Assembly (NCBI GenBank): GCA_948144175.1
Contig: CANXME010002059.1
Location: forward strand, 434,001 to 498,000
DNA from: Closterium sp. NIES-65
Lineage: Eukaryota; Streptophyta; Zygnematophyceae; Desmidiales; Closteriaceae
DNA: 64,000 bases
Reading direction: 5' to 3'
Part shown: positions 33,801 through 44,302 of the stretch, in pieces
Numbering within the stretch: position 1 is the stretch's first letter
Layout of the letters: every line of letters starts with the position of its first letter
The notes under the pieces: generated by a model
What the model saw: only the letters and a program-made list of their open reading frames with translations
Told to the model about the DNA's origin: nothing
The model's database searches: none
Position numbers and translations under genes: made by a program

Positions 33801-36617
33801 CTTGTGCCAGGTCCCCCCCCGGTAGATCCCCTACCCCCTAAGGGTCCTGCCCCTTCAGGTGTGTCCCAGGTAGACGCGGTCGAGCGTGTCGAGGTTACTG
33901 GTGAATCTGGTGCTGCTGCGGGTGCTGGGCGTGGGGGTGCTGACTCTCGGGGTGCTGAGCGCGTGGGTGCTACGCCTGGGGGTGCTGAGCCTGGGGGTGC
34001 TGAGTTTGTCGGTGCTGAGCCTGGGGGTGCTACGCCTGGGGGTGCTGAGCCTGGGAGTGCTGAGCCTGGGGGTGCTACGCCTGGAGGTGCTGAGCCTGGG
34101 GGTGCGGAGCCTGAGGGAGCTGGCCCTGGCGGTTCTCCGGGAGCTTCGTCTCGCCGGGAGCCACTCCCTCCACAGGAGCTGCGTGAGTGGTTTGCCCGGC
34201 GCTGGACGCGAGCTGCTGGAGCTGGAGGTGCTGCGGGAACTGGAGGTTCTGTTGCTGCTGAGGGAGCTGGTGCCACGGGTCCCGGAGGTGCTCGTACTGG
34301 GAGTACTGGAGCTGCTGGGCCTGCGGGTACGTCTGGAGCTGGAGCTACTGCGGGTGTTGGCGCGGGGGCTACTGCTGTCGGTCCTAGAGGCGGTCCTGCT
34401 GGGGGTACTACTGGTGCTGCTGGAGGTACTGGAGCTGGAGTTTCTACTGGTGCTGGTGCTGCCACTGGGGGTGCTGGTGCTGTCCCTGCTGTGTCTGGAC
34501 TCGCCGCGCGGCCTCGGCCGTACTTCGTTCCGCTCCTTCAGCAGGTTCTTGGTCTCCCGTCTTCTACTGGTCCTCCTCCTCCCTTAGAGTGTCCACATCC
34601 TGTCCCGTCGCAGTTACAGTTACAGTTACTGCCTGCTCCGTCTCCCTACACTGGTCCTACTGGAGGTCTTGCTGAGCGTCGTGAGCCTGCGTCTCGCCCT
34701 GTGTCGCCTGTCCGTGCTGCTCCCACTAGTGGTCGCGGTTCGCGTCAGCGTCCTCCTCCTGTCCCTGGCACGCACCGGATGTCTCTGCGTCCGTCCACTG
34801 CTCCTCTGCGTGCCCCTTTGCCTTCTCCTCCTGAGTCTTCTCACCCTGCTCTTGTCGACCCGGAGTCGGACTCTCTTCGTGCTGCCAGTCCTACTGTCAC
34901 GCGTCTCCTTGCTACTGTCGTCACGGACCCTTCTTTTGAGTCCACTGCTGCGTCTGCCCTAGTTGCTGAGCTCGTCGACTTTGCTGCTCGCTGTCGTCTA
35001 GACTACGCTGCCAGTCTTGTCGCTGAGCCTGAGTCTGTCTGTCCTTCGTTCGTCAGAAGTGAGTGTGCCCTTGGCACGGACGTCCTTGAGGTAAGGCAGG
35101 AGGAGTTCCAGTGTCTGGCTGCTGCTTCACCTCATCTCGTGTCCGTACTGCTTACCCTTGAGGGAGACCCGGATGCACTTGACATCCCGACTCCGCGCTC
35201 TTACGCGGAGGCCGTAGAGGGTCCTTACTCCTCTCAGTGGCAGGCAGCTATGGATGCAGAGATGGCTTCCTGGAAGTCCACAGGCACCTACGTTGATGCG
35301 GTTCCCCCACCTGGGGCGAACATCGTCAGTGGCATGTGGATCTTCAGGGTGAAGCGGCCGCCAGGTTCTCCACCTGTCTTCAAGGCGCGGTACGTGGCTC
35401 GTGGCTTCAGTCAGCGGCAGGGAGTTGACTACTTTCAGACCTTTTCTCCCACCCTGAAGATGACCACTCTTCGGGTGCTGCTGCACATAGCCGCTCAGCG
35501 CAACTACGAGCTTCACTCTCTTGACTTCAGCACTGCTTTCTTGCAGGGTAGCTTGCACGAGGAGATCTGGCTACGCCGCCCACCTGGCTTCACTGGGACT
35601 TTTCCTCCTGGCACCCAGTGGAGCCTCCGGCGGCCAGTCTACGGTCTCCGCCAGGCACCGCGTGAGTGGCACGACACACTGAGGACTACGCTTGCGGCTC
35701 TTGGGTTTGCTCCCTCTACTGCCGACCCGTCGCTGTTTCTGCGCACCGACACTTCTTTGCCGCCGTTCTACATCCTCGTGTACGTCATCGACTTGGTCTT
35801 TGCCACTGCTGACACTGCTGGACTCGCCCACGTGAAGTCCGAGCTGCAGAAGAGACACACGTGCACAGACCTGGGTGAACTGCGCAGCTACCTTGGCTTG
35901 CAGATCACCCGGGACAGAGCACGCCGCACCATTACCCTGATTCAGTCACACATGGTGCAGCAGGTCCTTCAGCGCTTCGGCTTCACGTACTCCTCGCCTC
36001 AGGCCACTCCTCTGCCTACTCGCCACTCGCTCTCCGCTCTGCCTTTGGATGAGTCCGTAGAGTCGAGTGGCCCGTACCCAGTGCTTGTTGGCTGCTTCAT
36101 GTACCTGATGACCTGCACACGACCTGACCTTGCATACCCTCTTAGCATTCTTGCACACTATGTTGCTCCTGGGAGACACAGACCAGAGCACATGGTTACA
36201 GCGAAGAGGGTGTTGCGCTACTTGTGCAGTACGTCGGGCATGGGGCTAGTGCTTGGAGGGCAGAGTCCAGTGGTCCTCACTAGGCACGCAGACGCTTCTT
36301 GGGCTGACGACCAGGCTACACAGCGGTCGTCACAGGGTTACACCTTCAGCCTTGGTTCCGGCTCTGTTTCGTGGAGGGCTACTCGCTCGTCTTCCGTTCT
36401 CGGCTCCAGTTGTGAGGCTGAGATCTACGCAGGAGCCATGGCTGCTCAGGAGCTTCGCTGGCTCACCTACCTGCTGACTGACCTCGGAGAGCCGCCTCGT
36501 TCTCCTCCAGTGCTGTACGTAGACAACAAGGCCATGCTGGCCTTGTGTCGAGAGCAGCGCCTGGAGCACAGAACGAAGCACATTGCTCTCCGCTACTTTC
36601 TTGCTTGTGAGCTGTAG
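30822..36617 (+). CDS. Copia E1 gag-pol polyprotein, near-intact but catalytically altered
   Basis: One frame of 1,931 codons. Order: gag (about residues 1-215, MATPSVLAFDAEGR); a tract of almost only Gly/Ser (about 265-345); an atypical zinc motif C-x13-C-x3-H-x4-C (CTYVLRTGDRAGEQC, near 390); protease DSGAS (about 525); GAG-pre-integrase and integrase (about 680-970); the GGAEP linker (about 1,040-1,100); RT (about 1,490-1,740); and RNase H (about 1,800-1,931). Two catalytic changes are visible. The Glu of integrase DD35E is Gln (codon 33,381-33,383, QQNGIAQRR), and the first Asp of the RT YVDD motif is Ile (codon 35,787-35,789). The frame also ends early, at TAG 36,615-36,617, about 35 codons short of relatives. 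It has the structure of an autonomous element but should be inactive in cis. Confidence 0.9.
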   Translation: MATPSVLAFDAEGRAIDFDVWVDDLQLFLQCDRADGLSLFDLTSGASPAPAADADATIRSQWATRDAAARLAVRRHLPTSERAHFSQYKSAKTLYDAVVARYSSPATAALSRLMLPYLFPDLAAFPTVADLITHLRTSDTRYRAALPADFCAKNPPPMYITLYYIVTRLPDSLRVVRDHFLLVCPTTLTVDLLKKSLLAAEKSIVAVGASRGDPRTPIFEGCSPSPLLPSVASTAADLLGLESVSAASAPSGRRRSGKGKGGKGTGGASGGGGGGGGGGGGSGGGGGSGGGGGGVGGGSGGGGGGGGGGGSGGGGGGGGGGGGGGGGSSGGGGGGGGGGGAGRGSTQRSGSGGGQRQQQQRSRETLSPQQLREWYTARQRGGGFGPCTYVLRTGDRAGEQCGGTHPTQHCFGRLTDTWRHQFPEATEIPCWGELSRAGVAIYDLDFDAILSAMYAVSIGDEVDCYRCFSPDPGIETAALGTGEAAALDASEAAALGASASASSGAGESALAGTASASASLTFTLDSGASRSFFRDRTTLTPLDRPVAVFLADPSGGPVLSHFSTVLPCPAAPSGTLSGLYLPSFSTNLVSGADLQDAEVHQFTPASQRVTHCSDARTGRHLATFTRRPGSSLYTLTTESPPIPASGQLAASGQVFAAASRSGPESAPCSCRLLSHETLLWHHRLGHPSLPRLRGMASRVLVFGLPRSLPPLPPGPGPTCVPCVEGRLRAAPHSSQFPPTEAPLQTLHMDVWGPARVRGQGHERCILLVVDDYSRYTTVFPLRSKGDVTEVLIDCIRATRLQLRRSFGSDFPVLHLHSDRGREFSSGLLRAYCRGRGIRQTFTLPKSPQQNGIAQRRIGMVMDVARTSMMHAAAPHFLWPFAVRYAAHQINLHPRVSMPETSPALLWTGKVGDASAFRVWGSRAFVRDLSADKLSPRAAPCVFLGFPPDAPGWQLYHPTSRRVLSSQDVKFDESVPYYRLFPYRTPSLPPPPLFLVPGPPPVDPLPPKGPAPSGVSQVDAVERVEVTGESGAAAGAGRGGADSRGAERVGATPGGAEPGGAEFVGAEPGGATPGGAEPGSAEPGGATPGGAEPGGAEPEGAGPGGSPGASSRREPLPPQELREWFARRWTRAAGAGGAAGTGGSVAAEGAGATGPGGARTGSTGAAGPAGTSGAGATAGVGAGATAVGPRGGPAGGTTGAAGGTGAGVSTGAGAATGGAGAVPAVSGLAARPRPYFVPLLQQVLGLPSSTGPPPPLECPHPVPSQLQLQLLPAPSPYTGPTGGLAERREPASRPVSPVRAAPTSGRGSRQRPPPVPGTHRMSLRPSTAPLRAPLPSPPESSHPALVDPESDSLRAASPTVTRLLATVVTDPSFESTAASALVAELVDFAARCRLDYAASLVAEPESVCPSFVRSECALGTDVLEVRQEEFQCLAAASPHLVSVLLTLEGDPDALDIPTPRSYAEAVEGPYSSQWQAAMDAEMASWKSTGTYVDAVPPPGANIVSGMWIFRVKRPPGSPPVFKARYVARGFSQRQGVDYFQTFSPTLKMTTLRVLLHIAAQRNYELHSLDFSTAFLQGSLHEEIWLRRPPGFTGTFPPGTQWSLRRPVYGLRQAPREWHDTLRTTLAALGFAPSTADPSLFLRTDTSLPPFYILVYVIDLVFATADTAGLAHVKSELQKRHTCTDLGELRSYLGLQITRDRARRTITLIQSHMVQQVLQRFGFTYSSPQATPLPTRHSLSALPLDESVESSGPYPVLVGCFMYLMTCTRPDLAYPLSILAHYVAPGRHRPEHMVTAKRVLRYLCSTSGMGLVLGGQSPVVLTRHADASWADDQATQRSSQGYTFSLGSGSVSWRATRSSSVLGSSCEAEIYAGAMAAQELRWLTYLLTDLGEPPRSPPVLYVDNKAMLALCREQRLEHRTKHIALRYFLACEL

Positions 36618-36971
36618 CAGCGTGGTCAGTTGCGACTTGCGTACGTGGCCTCTGAGGCCAACACTACTGATATCTTCACTAAGGCACTTGCGCCTTGTGA
36701 TCATCAGCGCTTCTGTACTCAGCTTGGTCTTTTGCCTGCCTTGCCTCACTTGCTCACTTCTTGACCTTGCTTGTACTGTCACATGTATATTCTCCTGCTC
36801 TTGCTTGTTTAGTCTTTTATATATATATGTGCTCCTGCATGTGAACTGGCCTCCTGGCCTTGAACTTGTGCTCGGAATGTGTGGTGACTTTGTGATCCAC
36901 CCTGAGCTTGCTTTGCTTTGCTTGACTGGTCTTGTGACCCCTTGTTCTCCCCCACTTTGCCTATGGGGGTG

Positions 36972-37092
36972 TGTCAAATTATAATGTTGTGTAGGCTGTA
37001 GTGGGGTAGCCTATATGGGGTACACAATTCTAGGGTTGCATACTTGTATCATTTTCGTTCCTCAGTCATTTATCCTTGTTTCAGTTTTCTCA
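36972..37092 (+). repeat. 3' LTR of E1
   Basis: 121 bp. Differences from the 5' LTR seen by eye: ACAATTCTAG versus ACAATGCTAG and TCCTTGTTT versus TCCTCGTTT. Confidence 0.95.
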
Positions 37093-37097
37093 GTCAA

Positions 37098-37823
37098 GAG
37101 GTGAGCAAGTGAGGCAAGACAGGTACAAGACCCAGCTGGGTGCAAAAGCGCTGATGATCACAAGGCGCAAGTGCCTTGGTGAAGACATTAGCAGTGTTGG
37201 CCTCAGAGGCCACGTACGCAAGCCGCTACTGACCACGCTGCTGTAGCTCACGAGCAAGGAAATAGCGGAGAGCAATGTGCTTTGTTCAGTGTTCCGGTCT
37301 CTTCTCTCGACACAAGGCCTGCATGGCCTTGTTGTCTACGTACAGGACTGGAGGAGAACGAGGCGGCTCTCCAAGGTCGGTCAGCAGGTAGGTGAGCCAG
37401 CGAAGCTCCTGAGCAGCCATGGCCCCTGCGTAGATCTCAGCCTCACAACTGGAGCCGAGAATAGAAGACGAGCGAGTAGACCGCCACGAAACAGAGCCGG
37501 AACCAAGGCTGAATGTGTAACCCTGTGACGACCGCTGTGTAGCCTGGTCGTCAGCCCAAGAAGCGTCTGCGTGACCAGTGAGGACCACTGGACTCCGCCC
37601 TCCAAGCACTAGCCCCATGCCCGACGTACTGCACAAGTAGCGCAACACCCTCTTCGCTGCAGCCATGTGCTCTGGTCGGTGTCTCCCAAGAGCAACATAG
37701 CGTGCAAGAATGCTAAGAGGGTATGCAAGGTCAGGTTGTGTGCAGGTCATCAGGTACATGAGGTAGCCAACAAGCTCTCGGTACGGGCCACTCGACTCTA
37801 CGGACTCATCCGAAGGTAGAGCG
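37098..37823 (-). pseudogene. Copia E2 RNase H remnant
   Basis: Reading leftwards it encodes MYLMTCTQPDLAYPLSILARYVAPGR-type RT connection and RNase H (SSCEAEIYAGAMAAQELRW). An in-frame stop lies soon after REKRPEH, at about 37,286. It is truncated on the right at a junction near 37,823 with leader-type GC-rich sequence. Confidence 0.85.
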
Positions 37824-38044
37824 AGACGCGGGTCGCGGGGGAGGCAGTGGTGGGGGCCTACGGGGCCGACGGGGCCTTAAGGGGCGGCGCGCGAGTCGCT
37901 AAGGGGCGGGTCGCGGGTCGCGGGGCCTTAGAGGGCCGTGAAAACCGAGGCGCCCTAGGGCGCAGGTAGGTAGGTAGGTAGGTAGGTAGGTAGGTAGTGG
38001 TGGGCCCTAAAAGATCGGTCCTAGGAAGGACCTGCTCTATACCA

Positions 38045-38176
38045 TGTTGAAATGAATGAACGGGAATGATTGAACTAACAGTGAAATCAGTACAAGTACC
38101 TAGCCCTAGAATTGTGTACCCTCTATAGGCTAACCCACTGTAGCCTAAACAAGCACAACATATATAGTGTTTGACA
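38045..38176 (-). repeat. 5' LTR of E2
   Basis: 132 bp, matching 29,283-29,414 with only a few substitutions. Its left neighbour is a run of GGTA tetranucleotides (37,966-37,997) and the primer-binding site. Confidence 0.92.
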
Positions 38177-38310
38177 GAAAACCGCCGCACGCTCCGACCG
38201 CGCGGCGGGAAGAAAAATCCGTCGCACGCCACGGGGCGTGCAACACACAAAGTAGCAGCGGAAGCAGTTAGGTGGGCCCACAGGCCAGGAGCGTAGATGC
38301 TCTGATAGCA

Positions 38311-38487
38311 TGAGAGAATCATAAGCATAGTGAGGAGCCATAGCTAGGGTTTAGCTAGCTAGGCAAGAGAGAAATGAACAAAGGAAGGAGTTTCACTAGC
38401 AGCAGTTGGGATACATATAGCAAACCCTAACAGGGTTGTACTCGCTATAGAGCACCCCACTATAGGCTAGATAATAACATTTTGACA
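38311..38487 (-). repeat. 5' LTR of E3
   Basis: 177 bp, TGAGAGAATC...TTTTGACA on plus. It differs from 28,054-28,230 at only a handful of positions. Confidence 0.92.
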
Positions 38488-39619
38488 GCTTTTATAAGAG
38501 ACGTTCTGGGAGCAGTTGTCGATCAGATTTCTCCATCATCTCACCTCTTAATCATCGGTGACCTGAATCTGACGGATGACCCTAAGCTGGATCGCTCCTC
38601 AGGCTCGGGTTCGTCGGCTTAGAACGAAAAGCTCCTACGGAGATGCACCAGCTTTCAGCTCTCCAACGCTTTTTGCACCCTGCATCCACGCAGCAGAGAA
38701 TACACCTTTTATGCACATTCACATCGTTGTAGCACTCGTATTGATCGCGCACTGGTTTCTCAATCTCTACTGACTCACTTGTCATTTGCTGCGCATGATA
38801 AGCCGGAGGAGCCAGTCTCGGATCATGGCTTTGCAATCCAGGTTGCGTTCCGCCTGGATGAGAAGGTCTGTACCAGTCCAGGGATCTGGAGGCTCCATGC
38901 CTCGATGGTACGAAGGCCGGGGGTGCGGAAAATCATTTATGCGACGGTCAGAAGAACCCCAGTCCATGATGGTAGCAGCTTTGAACTCCTTATTGCACGC
39001 CTGGGTGCAGGGCTTCGGGCTTACGCAAGAGAGGAAAGCAAGAGGGTAAAAGCGACCAGGGCTCATTTGGCCAATGCGATAGCAAAGCTGAAGCAAGAGG
39101 TTATGGGGGATCCTGGTTGCAACATTAAGCGGGAAGCACTGGAGGTGAAGGAGCTGTAGTTAAAGGCATATCAGGAAGCGAGGAAAGTTCGACTACACCT
39201 GCAAGCTGGCCTGTCAGAAGAGCTGACCGGTGAAATAGCTTCAAAACACCTGTCGGGCAGGGTTCGTGCAAGGAGGGCACGCACACAAATCGTGGAGCTG
39301 AAGGAAGGAGGGAACTTGATCTCCGGAGGGCGCCAGATTCTTGATGCGGCGTCTGGTTTTTTCCGGAACATCTTCGGGAAGGATCGGGGTGTGGACTTCA
39401 CGAGCGGGTTTTTTTAACCAAGTCAGTGCCTGGGAAGGGAGGCAGCGGAAATGCTAGCGGCAGACTGGACAGAGCAAGAGGTGAAAGCGGGTTTCGCAAC
39501 AATGGCAAAAAATAAATCGCCTGGGGGAGATGGGCTCCCAAAGGAGTTGTTTGAAGCTCATTGGGACTTGCTGGGGAGCAGTTTCATGGCGATGGCGAGA
39601 GACTTTGAGCGGTCCGCTT

Positions 39620-40112
39620 TGTTGGAGGTTGCGTGGGGGGGAGGCTTGCCCCCAACCACCGAATGGTGCTCACCTTCGAGTGAGCTGCAGATTTGCGTGG
39701 AGCTGAAGTTTGACTTTGGAAGACTCATCACTTCGGTGCCACATGGCAGCACAAGAAGAATCGAGACTCGGGGACAATTCGATTCGGTGAAATTCGAGAG
39801 TCGAATTTACTCGAACATTCGAGTGTACCGCGGTTCAAGGTTACATGTGCAGTTCGATGTTGATTGCATGCTATAAAACTAGTTGCTTTGTATGCATGTT
39901 TCATACTGAAAAACAGAGTTTCCTATACACAGTTCAACTCGACACAAAATCCAGAGAGTTTCCATACCTTCAACCTAGAGCATAGCCTTCACGTTCAAAG
40001 CCATATCTCTCTCGTTTCTTAGGCGAACGAAGTGATAGACGGCTCGTCGGAAAGCTAAGACTGAGCTCTAGACTCCAAGTTCCTGCAAAGTAGAGGAGAG
40101 TCCTTTACATCA
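39620..40112 (+). repeat. 5' LTR of Copia G
   Basis: 493 bp. Compared with the 3' copy it lacks about 16 bases after GAGAGTCGAATTT and about 11 bases after CTGAGCTCTAG. Confidence 0.93.
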
Positions 40113-40162
40113 GTGGTATCAGAGCTGGTCGGAGGAGTCTACGCGCGCGACAAGGAGCAAGC

Positions 40163-43100
40163 ATGCCGACTTCAAGCGAGGCCTCCCGCACTTCCTTGGA
40201 TGATGTCGTTGTAAATTCCGGCGAACCCTGGGCAACCGCGACGATGTTCGACACGTCGGCGGTACCGATTTTCACGGGACAAAACTACTCCGCGTGGAAG
40301 TTTAAGTTCCAACTGCTCATGATGGAGCGGGGACTTTGGGGTTTCTTCGATGGAACGGAGAAGAAGCCGAACGATGAGAGCGGCATCGCGGCATGGAAGA
40401 AGAAGGACCAAAAGGCGTTTGCTACGTTAATTTCGCGCATCGGCATCAATCTCGTGAGCGCGGTGCACATGTGCATCAAGCTCGAAGCGTCGGCGCATGA
40501 AGCGTGGAAGCGGCTCGAAACCATCCACGTGAACAAGACTCTCCACGGCAAGATCCTAGCCCGGAATGCGTTCTACACGGTGAAGATGCGCGCGGGCGAA
40601 TCGATGCACGAGTATGCGACTCGTGTGGAGGAACTTGGGGAAACGTTCATGGACCTCGGTGGAACGGTCACGGAGGAGGATTGGATTTTGACCTTGCTTT
40701 GCGGCCTTCCGCAAGAGTGGTCGACGGTGATTACGACACTCGATAGCGTGCAAGACACTTGGACGAAGGAAATGGTGGTTGGTCGGCTTCTCCATGAAGA
40801 ATCGCGTCGCCAACAATTCGCTAATGAGAGCGAGGGTGCCGCCATGTTCTCCGGAGGGAGTTCCGGAAAGAAGTCCACGTGGAGCAAAGGTGCGACGAAG
40901 AAGTCTTCCGGAGGAAGCGATCGCGGCAAGGGAAATGCATCGAGCGGCACCAGCAAGTGCCACTATTGCGGCAAATCGGGACACTTTTGGCGAGAGTGTC
41001 GGAAGCGGCCGAGCGATTGGACTCCATCGAAGGCGCGGAACCACGAGGGCAACGTGCATACGGCATCCGGCAAGGCGGATGATACAAGGGAGTCGATCAT
41101 GTTATTGACCGGTGACGAGACCAACACTCCAAGTGACGCGTGGTTCCTCGACACCGGCGCAACGCAACACATGACGCACTCGGCGTCGCTCCTCAACAAC
41201 ATTGGTGCTCCGGGAGACGTCACGAGCGTCGTCTTCGGGAACAACAGGTTGGGAGTTGGGAGTACGCGTCTCATCGTTGGAGTTGGGAGTACGCGTCTCA
41301 TCGTTGATGGCGGACCGGTTGACATCACGAACGTGCTTCACGTCCCGGGATTGAAGGTGAATCTACTCTCCGTCACTCAACTCGCGAAGAATGACGTGAA
41401 GTTTACCATCGATGGCGTGACGATGAACCTCTTTTGGAAGGGGAAGCAATTCGCACAAGGCGTTCTCAACGGAGAACTCTACCAGCTCAAGACACACCCG
41501 GAAGCGGCTTCATCCAACGTGGCGCAAGGTTCCAAGGCGACTCTCAAGGCGTGGCATAATCGACTTGCGCACGCCAACTACGACTCGGTCAAGGAGTTGG
41601 CCAACAAAGGACTCGTGAAGGGAGTCGACGTGATCGCCGGCGACGACAAGAAGGGCGTGTGCGCGGCGTGTGTCGAAGGAAAAATGGCTCGCAAGCCATT
41701 CGGTAGCCGAACGTCACCCCTCGCTAAGGACCCGCTTGCGCTTGTTCATATGGACGTGTGTGGACCGATGCGGCATACATCAAAGGGAGGAGCGCGGTTC
41801 CTCTTGGTGATGCTCGACGACACGACACGGATGTGTTGGACCCGGCTCTTGAAGGCTAAGGGAGATGCGGCCAATGCAATTCAAGAGTGGGCGCTCGAAG
41901 TTTGCAACGACGACAAGAAGCGGATCAAGTGTATTCGCACCGATGGTGGTGGCGAATTCGTGAACGCGGAACTTGAGAAATGGATGAAGAGCAAGGGCAT
42001 TAAGCACGACGTCACAACACCCTACACACCCCAACAAAATGGAGCGGCGGACCGGCTTAATCGCACGTTGGTGGAAGGCGTTCGTTCACTACTTTAACAC
42101 TCCAAGCTTGGGCACGAGTGGTGGGGGGAGGCGAGTGCGCTAGCGGCGTAGATTCGCAACCGTTTGCCGACAAAGGTGCTCCCGGGAATGACTCTGTTCG
42201 AAGCATGGACCGGAATGAAGCCGAACGTATCCCGCCTACGCACCTTTGGGTGCCTTTGCTACTACCATGTCCCGGATCCCCTTCGTCACAAGTTGCAACC
42301 GAAGGCTCGTGCGGCGATCTACTTGGGACTTGCGGCGAACGAGCGTGCGTGGCGAGTGTGGGACTTGGGCGACAAGCGCGTCGTCACGTCTCGAGATGTG
42401 GTCTTCGACGAAGACAAGTTCCCGATGAAGGAACAACCAACGCCGCAACTCACCGTCGTCCTTCCCGCACGAGAGGAGGATGAAGCGGTGGAGGTTACAT
42501 CACAAGTGGAAAAAGAAGCCGAAAATGGAGGGGGAGAGAACGAGGAGAGCGACGACGACGTGGTGGAGGTGCCACCAACCGAGGCGGCAACTTCCTCTAC
42601 ACCTTCCTCCCTCCCATTGGCGTTGACCCGCGAGCAACGTACACGTCGCCCCAACACGAAGCACAACGACTACGCTATGGTAGCCGTTGGGGAGTTGGAC
42701 GAGGAGCGTGCGGCATATTGCTTCGCAACCTTGGGTGATGACCCTCGCACCCATATTGAGGCTTTGGCTTCTCCGGATGCGCCCCTATGGAATCAAGCGA
42801 TGGAGAAGGAGCTAGCATCGATCAAGGAGAACGATGTGTTCGAACTCGTCGACCCGCCGAAGGGTGCCTACTTGATGGGGTGCAAATGGGTGCTTAAGAA
42901 GAAGTTGGGAGCCGATGGGAGTGTCGAACGCTACCAAACGAGGCTTGTAGCTCAAGGCTACACTCAACGGGAGGGGGAGCACTATAGCGAGACTTTCGCT
43001 CCCGTCGCTAAGGCTACAACTCTTCAGGTGTTGCTCGCGCTAGCGGCATCTCTCAACCTCGAGGTGGAGCAATTGGACGTTTGCACCACCTTCCTCTACG

Positions 43101-44281
43101 GGCTTCTTATGGAAGAAGTCTACATGCGTCAACCCCCGGGGTACGATGACGGTAGCGGAAGTGTGTGGAAGCTCAAGCGTACCCTCTATGGCTTGAAGCA
43201 AAGTCCACGTGGATGGTACAAGCGCATCGACGACTTTCTTCTTCAACACAGCTTCGCGCGTAGCGAGTGCGATAGCGCTTTATACGTGTTGAAGGAGGGG
43301 GGGAAGCAATTGGTGCTTTTGCTCTACGTCGATGACTTACTCCTCTTCTCCGACTCCAAAGACCTCATTCGGGAGGTCAAGCAATGGCTAGGGGTGGAAT
43401 TTGCGATGAGGGATTTGGGGCCGATCACGTACTACATTGGGATGCACGTCGATCGTGACCGAGCCAACGGGACCATCCACCTCCACCAAGAGAAGTATGT
43501 GAAGGGGGTAGTGGAGAGATTTGGCATGGGCAATGGCAAACCGGTGGGAACACCACTAGCTACGGGATTTTCTTGCCTCACGGGAGAGGAAGAATCCACC
43601 CTCGACGAAGCCGAAGTGAAGCGGTTTCATTCGCTAGTGGGCTCGCTCATGTATGCCGCCGTTTCTACTCGCCCCGACCTCGCATACGCCGCCGGGGTGC
43701 TTGGACGAGTCGAAAGCAACCCTCATACCAAGCATATGTGCGCGGGAGGACGCGTTCTACGCTACCTCCAAGGCACACCTAACTTGGGGCTCGTGTATGA
43801 AGCTGGCCCGATTGAACTCAAGGGCTATGCCGACTCGGACTACGCGGGAGATCCGAGCACGCGCAAAAGTACCTCCGGGTATGTCTTCATCTTGCTTGGG
43901 GCAGCCATAAGTTGGCAAAGCAAGAAGCAACCAACCGTGGCTCTAAGCTCAATGGAAGCGGAGTATATGGCACTCACTCAAGGTGCCATGGAGGCAATAT
44001 GGTTACGACGTCTTCTAGCGGAGCTTGGGCATCCTCAACCCAACCCAACTCCTCTCTTTTCTGACAACCAGGCCGCCATAAGCCTCTCTCATAATGCCGT
44101 CCTTCACGGGCGAACCAAGCATATCGAAGTGAAGCATCACTTCATTCGTGAGGCGGTTGAGAAGGGTGAGGTCAAACTCACTTACGTAAGCACCAAAGCT
44201 CAACCCGCGGACTTCCTCACTAAACCACTCCCTAAGGACTCATTCCGTACATGCTGTGAGCGTGTTGGATTGAACTTCTAG
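40163..44281 (+). pseudogene. Copia G gag-pol polyprotein, interrupted by two stops
   Basis: The frame is constant from ATG 40,163 to TAG 44,279-44,281, except for TAA at 42,095-42,097 and TAG near 42,150, both in the integrase. Order: gag (UBN2-like, about residues 30-230); canonical CX2CX4HX4C knuckle (CHYCGKSGHFWREC, about 270); protease DTGAT (about 330); pre-integrase H/C motif (WHNRLAH...CAAC); integrase; RT with YVDDLLLFS near 43,330; and RNase H (SSMEAEYMALTQGA near 43,950). The third residue of DD35E reads Asp, not Glu (codon 42,050-42,052, NGAADR). A 24-base direct duplication sits in the protease region at about 41,250-41,300 (GVGSTRLIV twice). Confidence 0.9.
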
Positions 44282-44302
44282 TGGCTTGGGTGCAAGGGGG
44301 AG

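Larger units (their letters stand above)
29629..37092 (+). mobile_element. Ty1/copia element E1 (inner level of nest), full length
   Basis: LTRs of 121 bp at 29,629-29,749 and 36,972-37,092 differ at about two positions. Target duplications GTCAA lie at 29,624-29,628 and 37,093-37,097. A perfect primer-binding site TGGTATCAGAGC follows the 5' LTR and a purine tract (GCCTATGGGGGTG) precedes the 3' LTR. A single reading frame covers gag-pol. It inserted into E2, in opposite orientation, and is the youngest element of the nest. Catalytic residues are altered (see its CDS), so it would need help in trans. Confidence 0.96.
29283..38176 (-). mobile_element. Ty1/copia element E2 (middle level of nest), internally deleted
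   Basis: LTRs of 132 bp at 29,283-29,414 and 38,045-38,176. Target duplications GAAAA lie at 29,278-29,282 and 38,177-38,181. The primer-binding site (CTATACCA on plus) adjoins the right LTR. Own sequence is 29,415-29,628 (3' UTR) and about 37,098-38,044. The latter holds only the RNase H end and a leader scrap; gag, protease, integrase and most of RT are deleted at about 37,823. It is inserted in E3. Confidence 0.93.
28054..38487 (-). mobile_element. LTR element E3 (outer level of nest), non-autonomous
   Basis: LTRs of 177 bp at 28,054-28,230 and 38,311-38,487 are nearly identical. Target duplications GCTTT lie at 28,049-28,053 and 38,488-38,492. The right LTR is flanked by a primer-binding-site variant (revcomp TGCTATCAGAGC), so it is minus strand. 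Own internal sequence is only about 28,231-29,282 plus 38,177-38,310, with no gag or pol, so it is a short non-autonomous (TRIM/LARD-like) derivative. It has inserted in the endonuclease region of LINE II. Confidence 0.93.
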
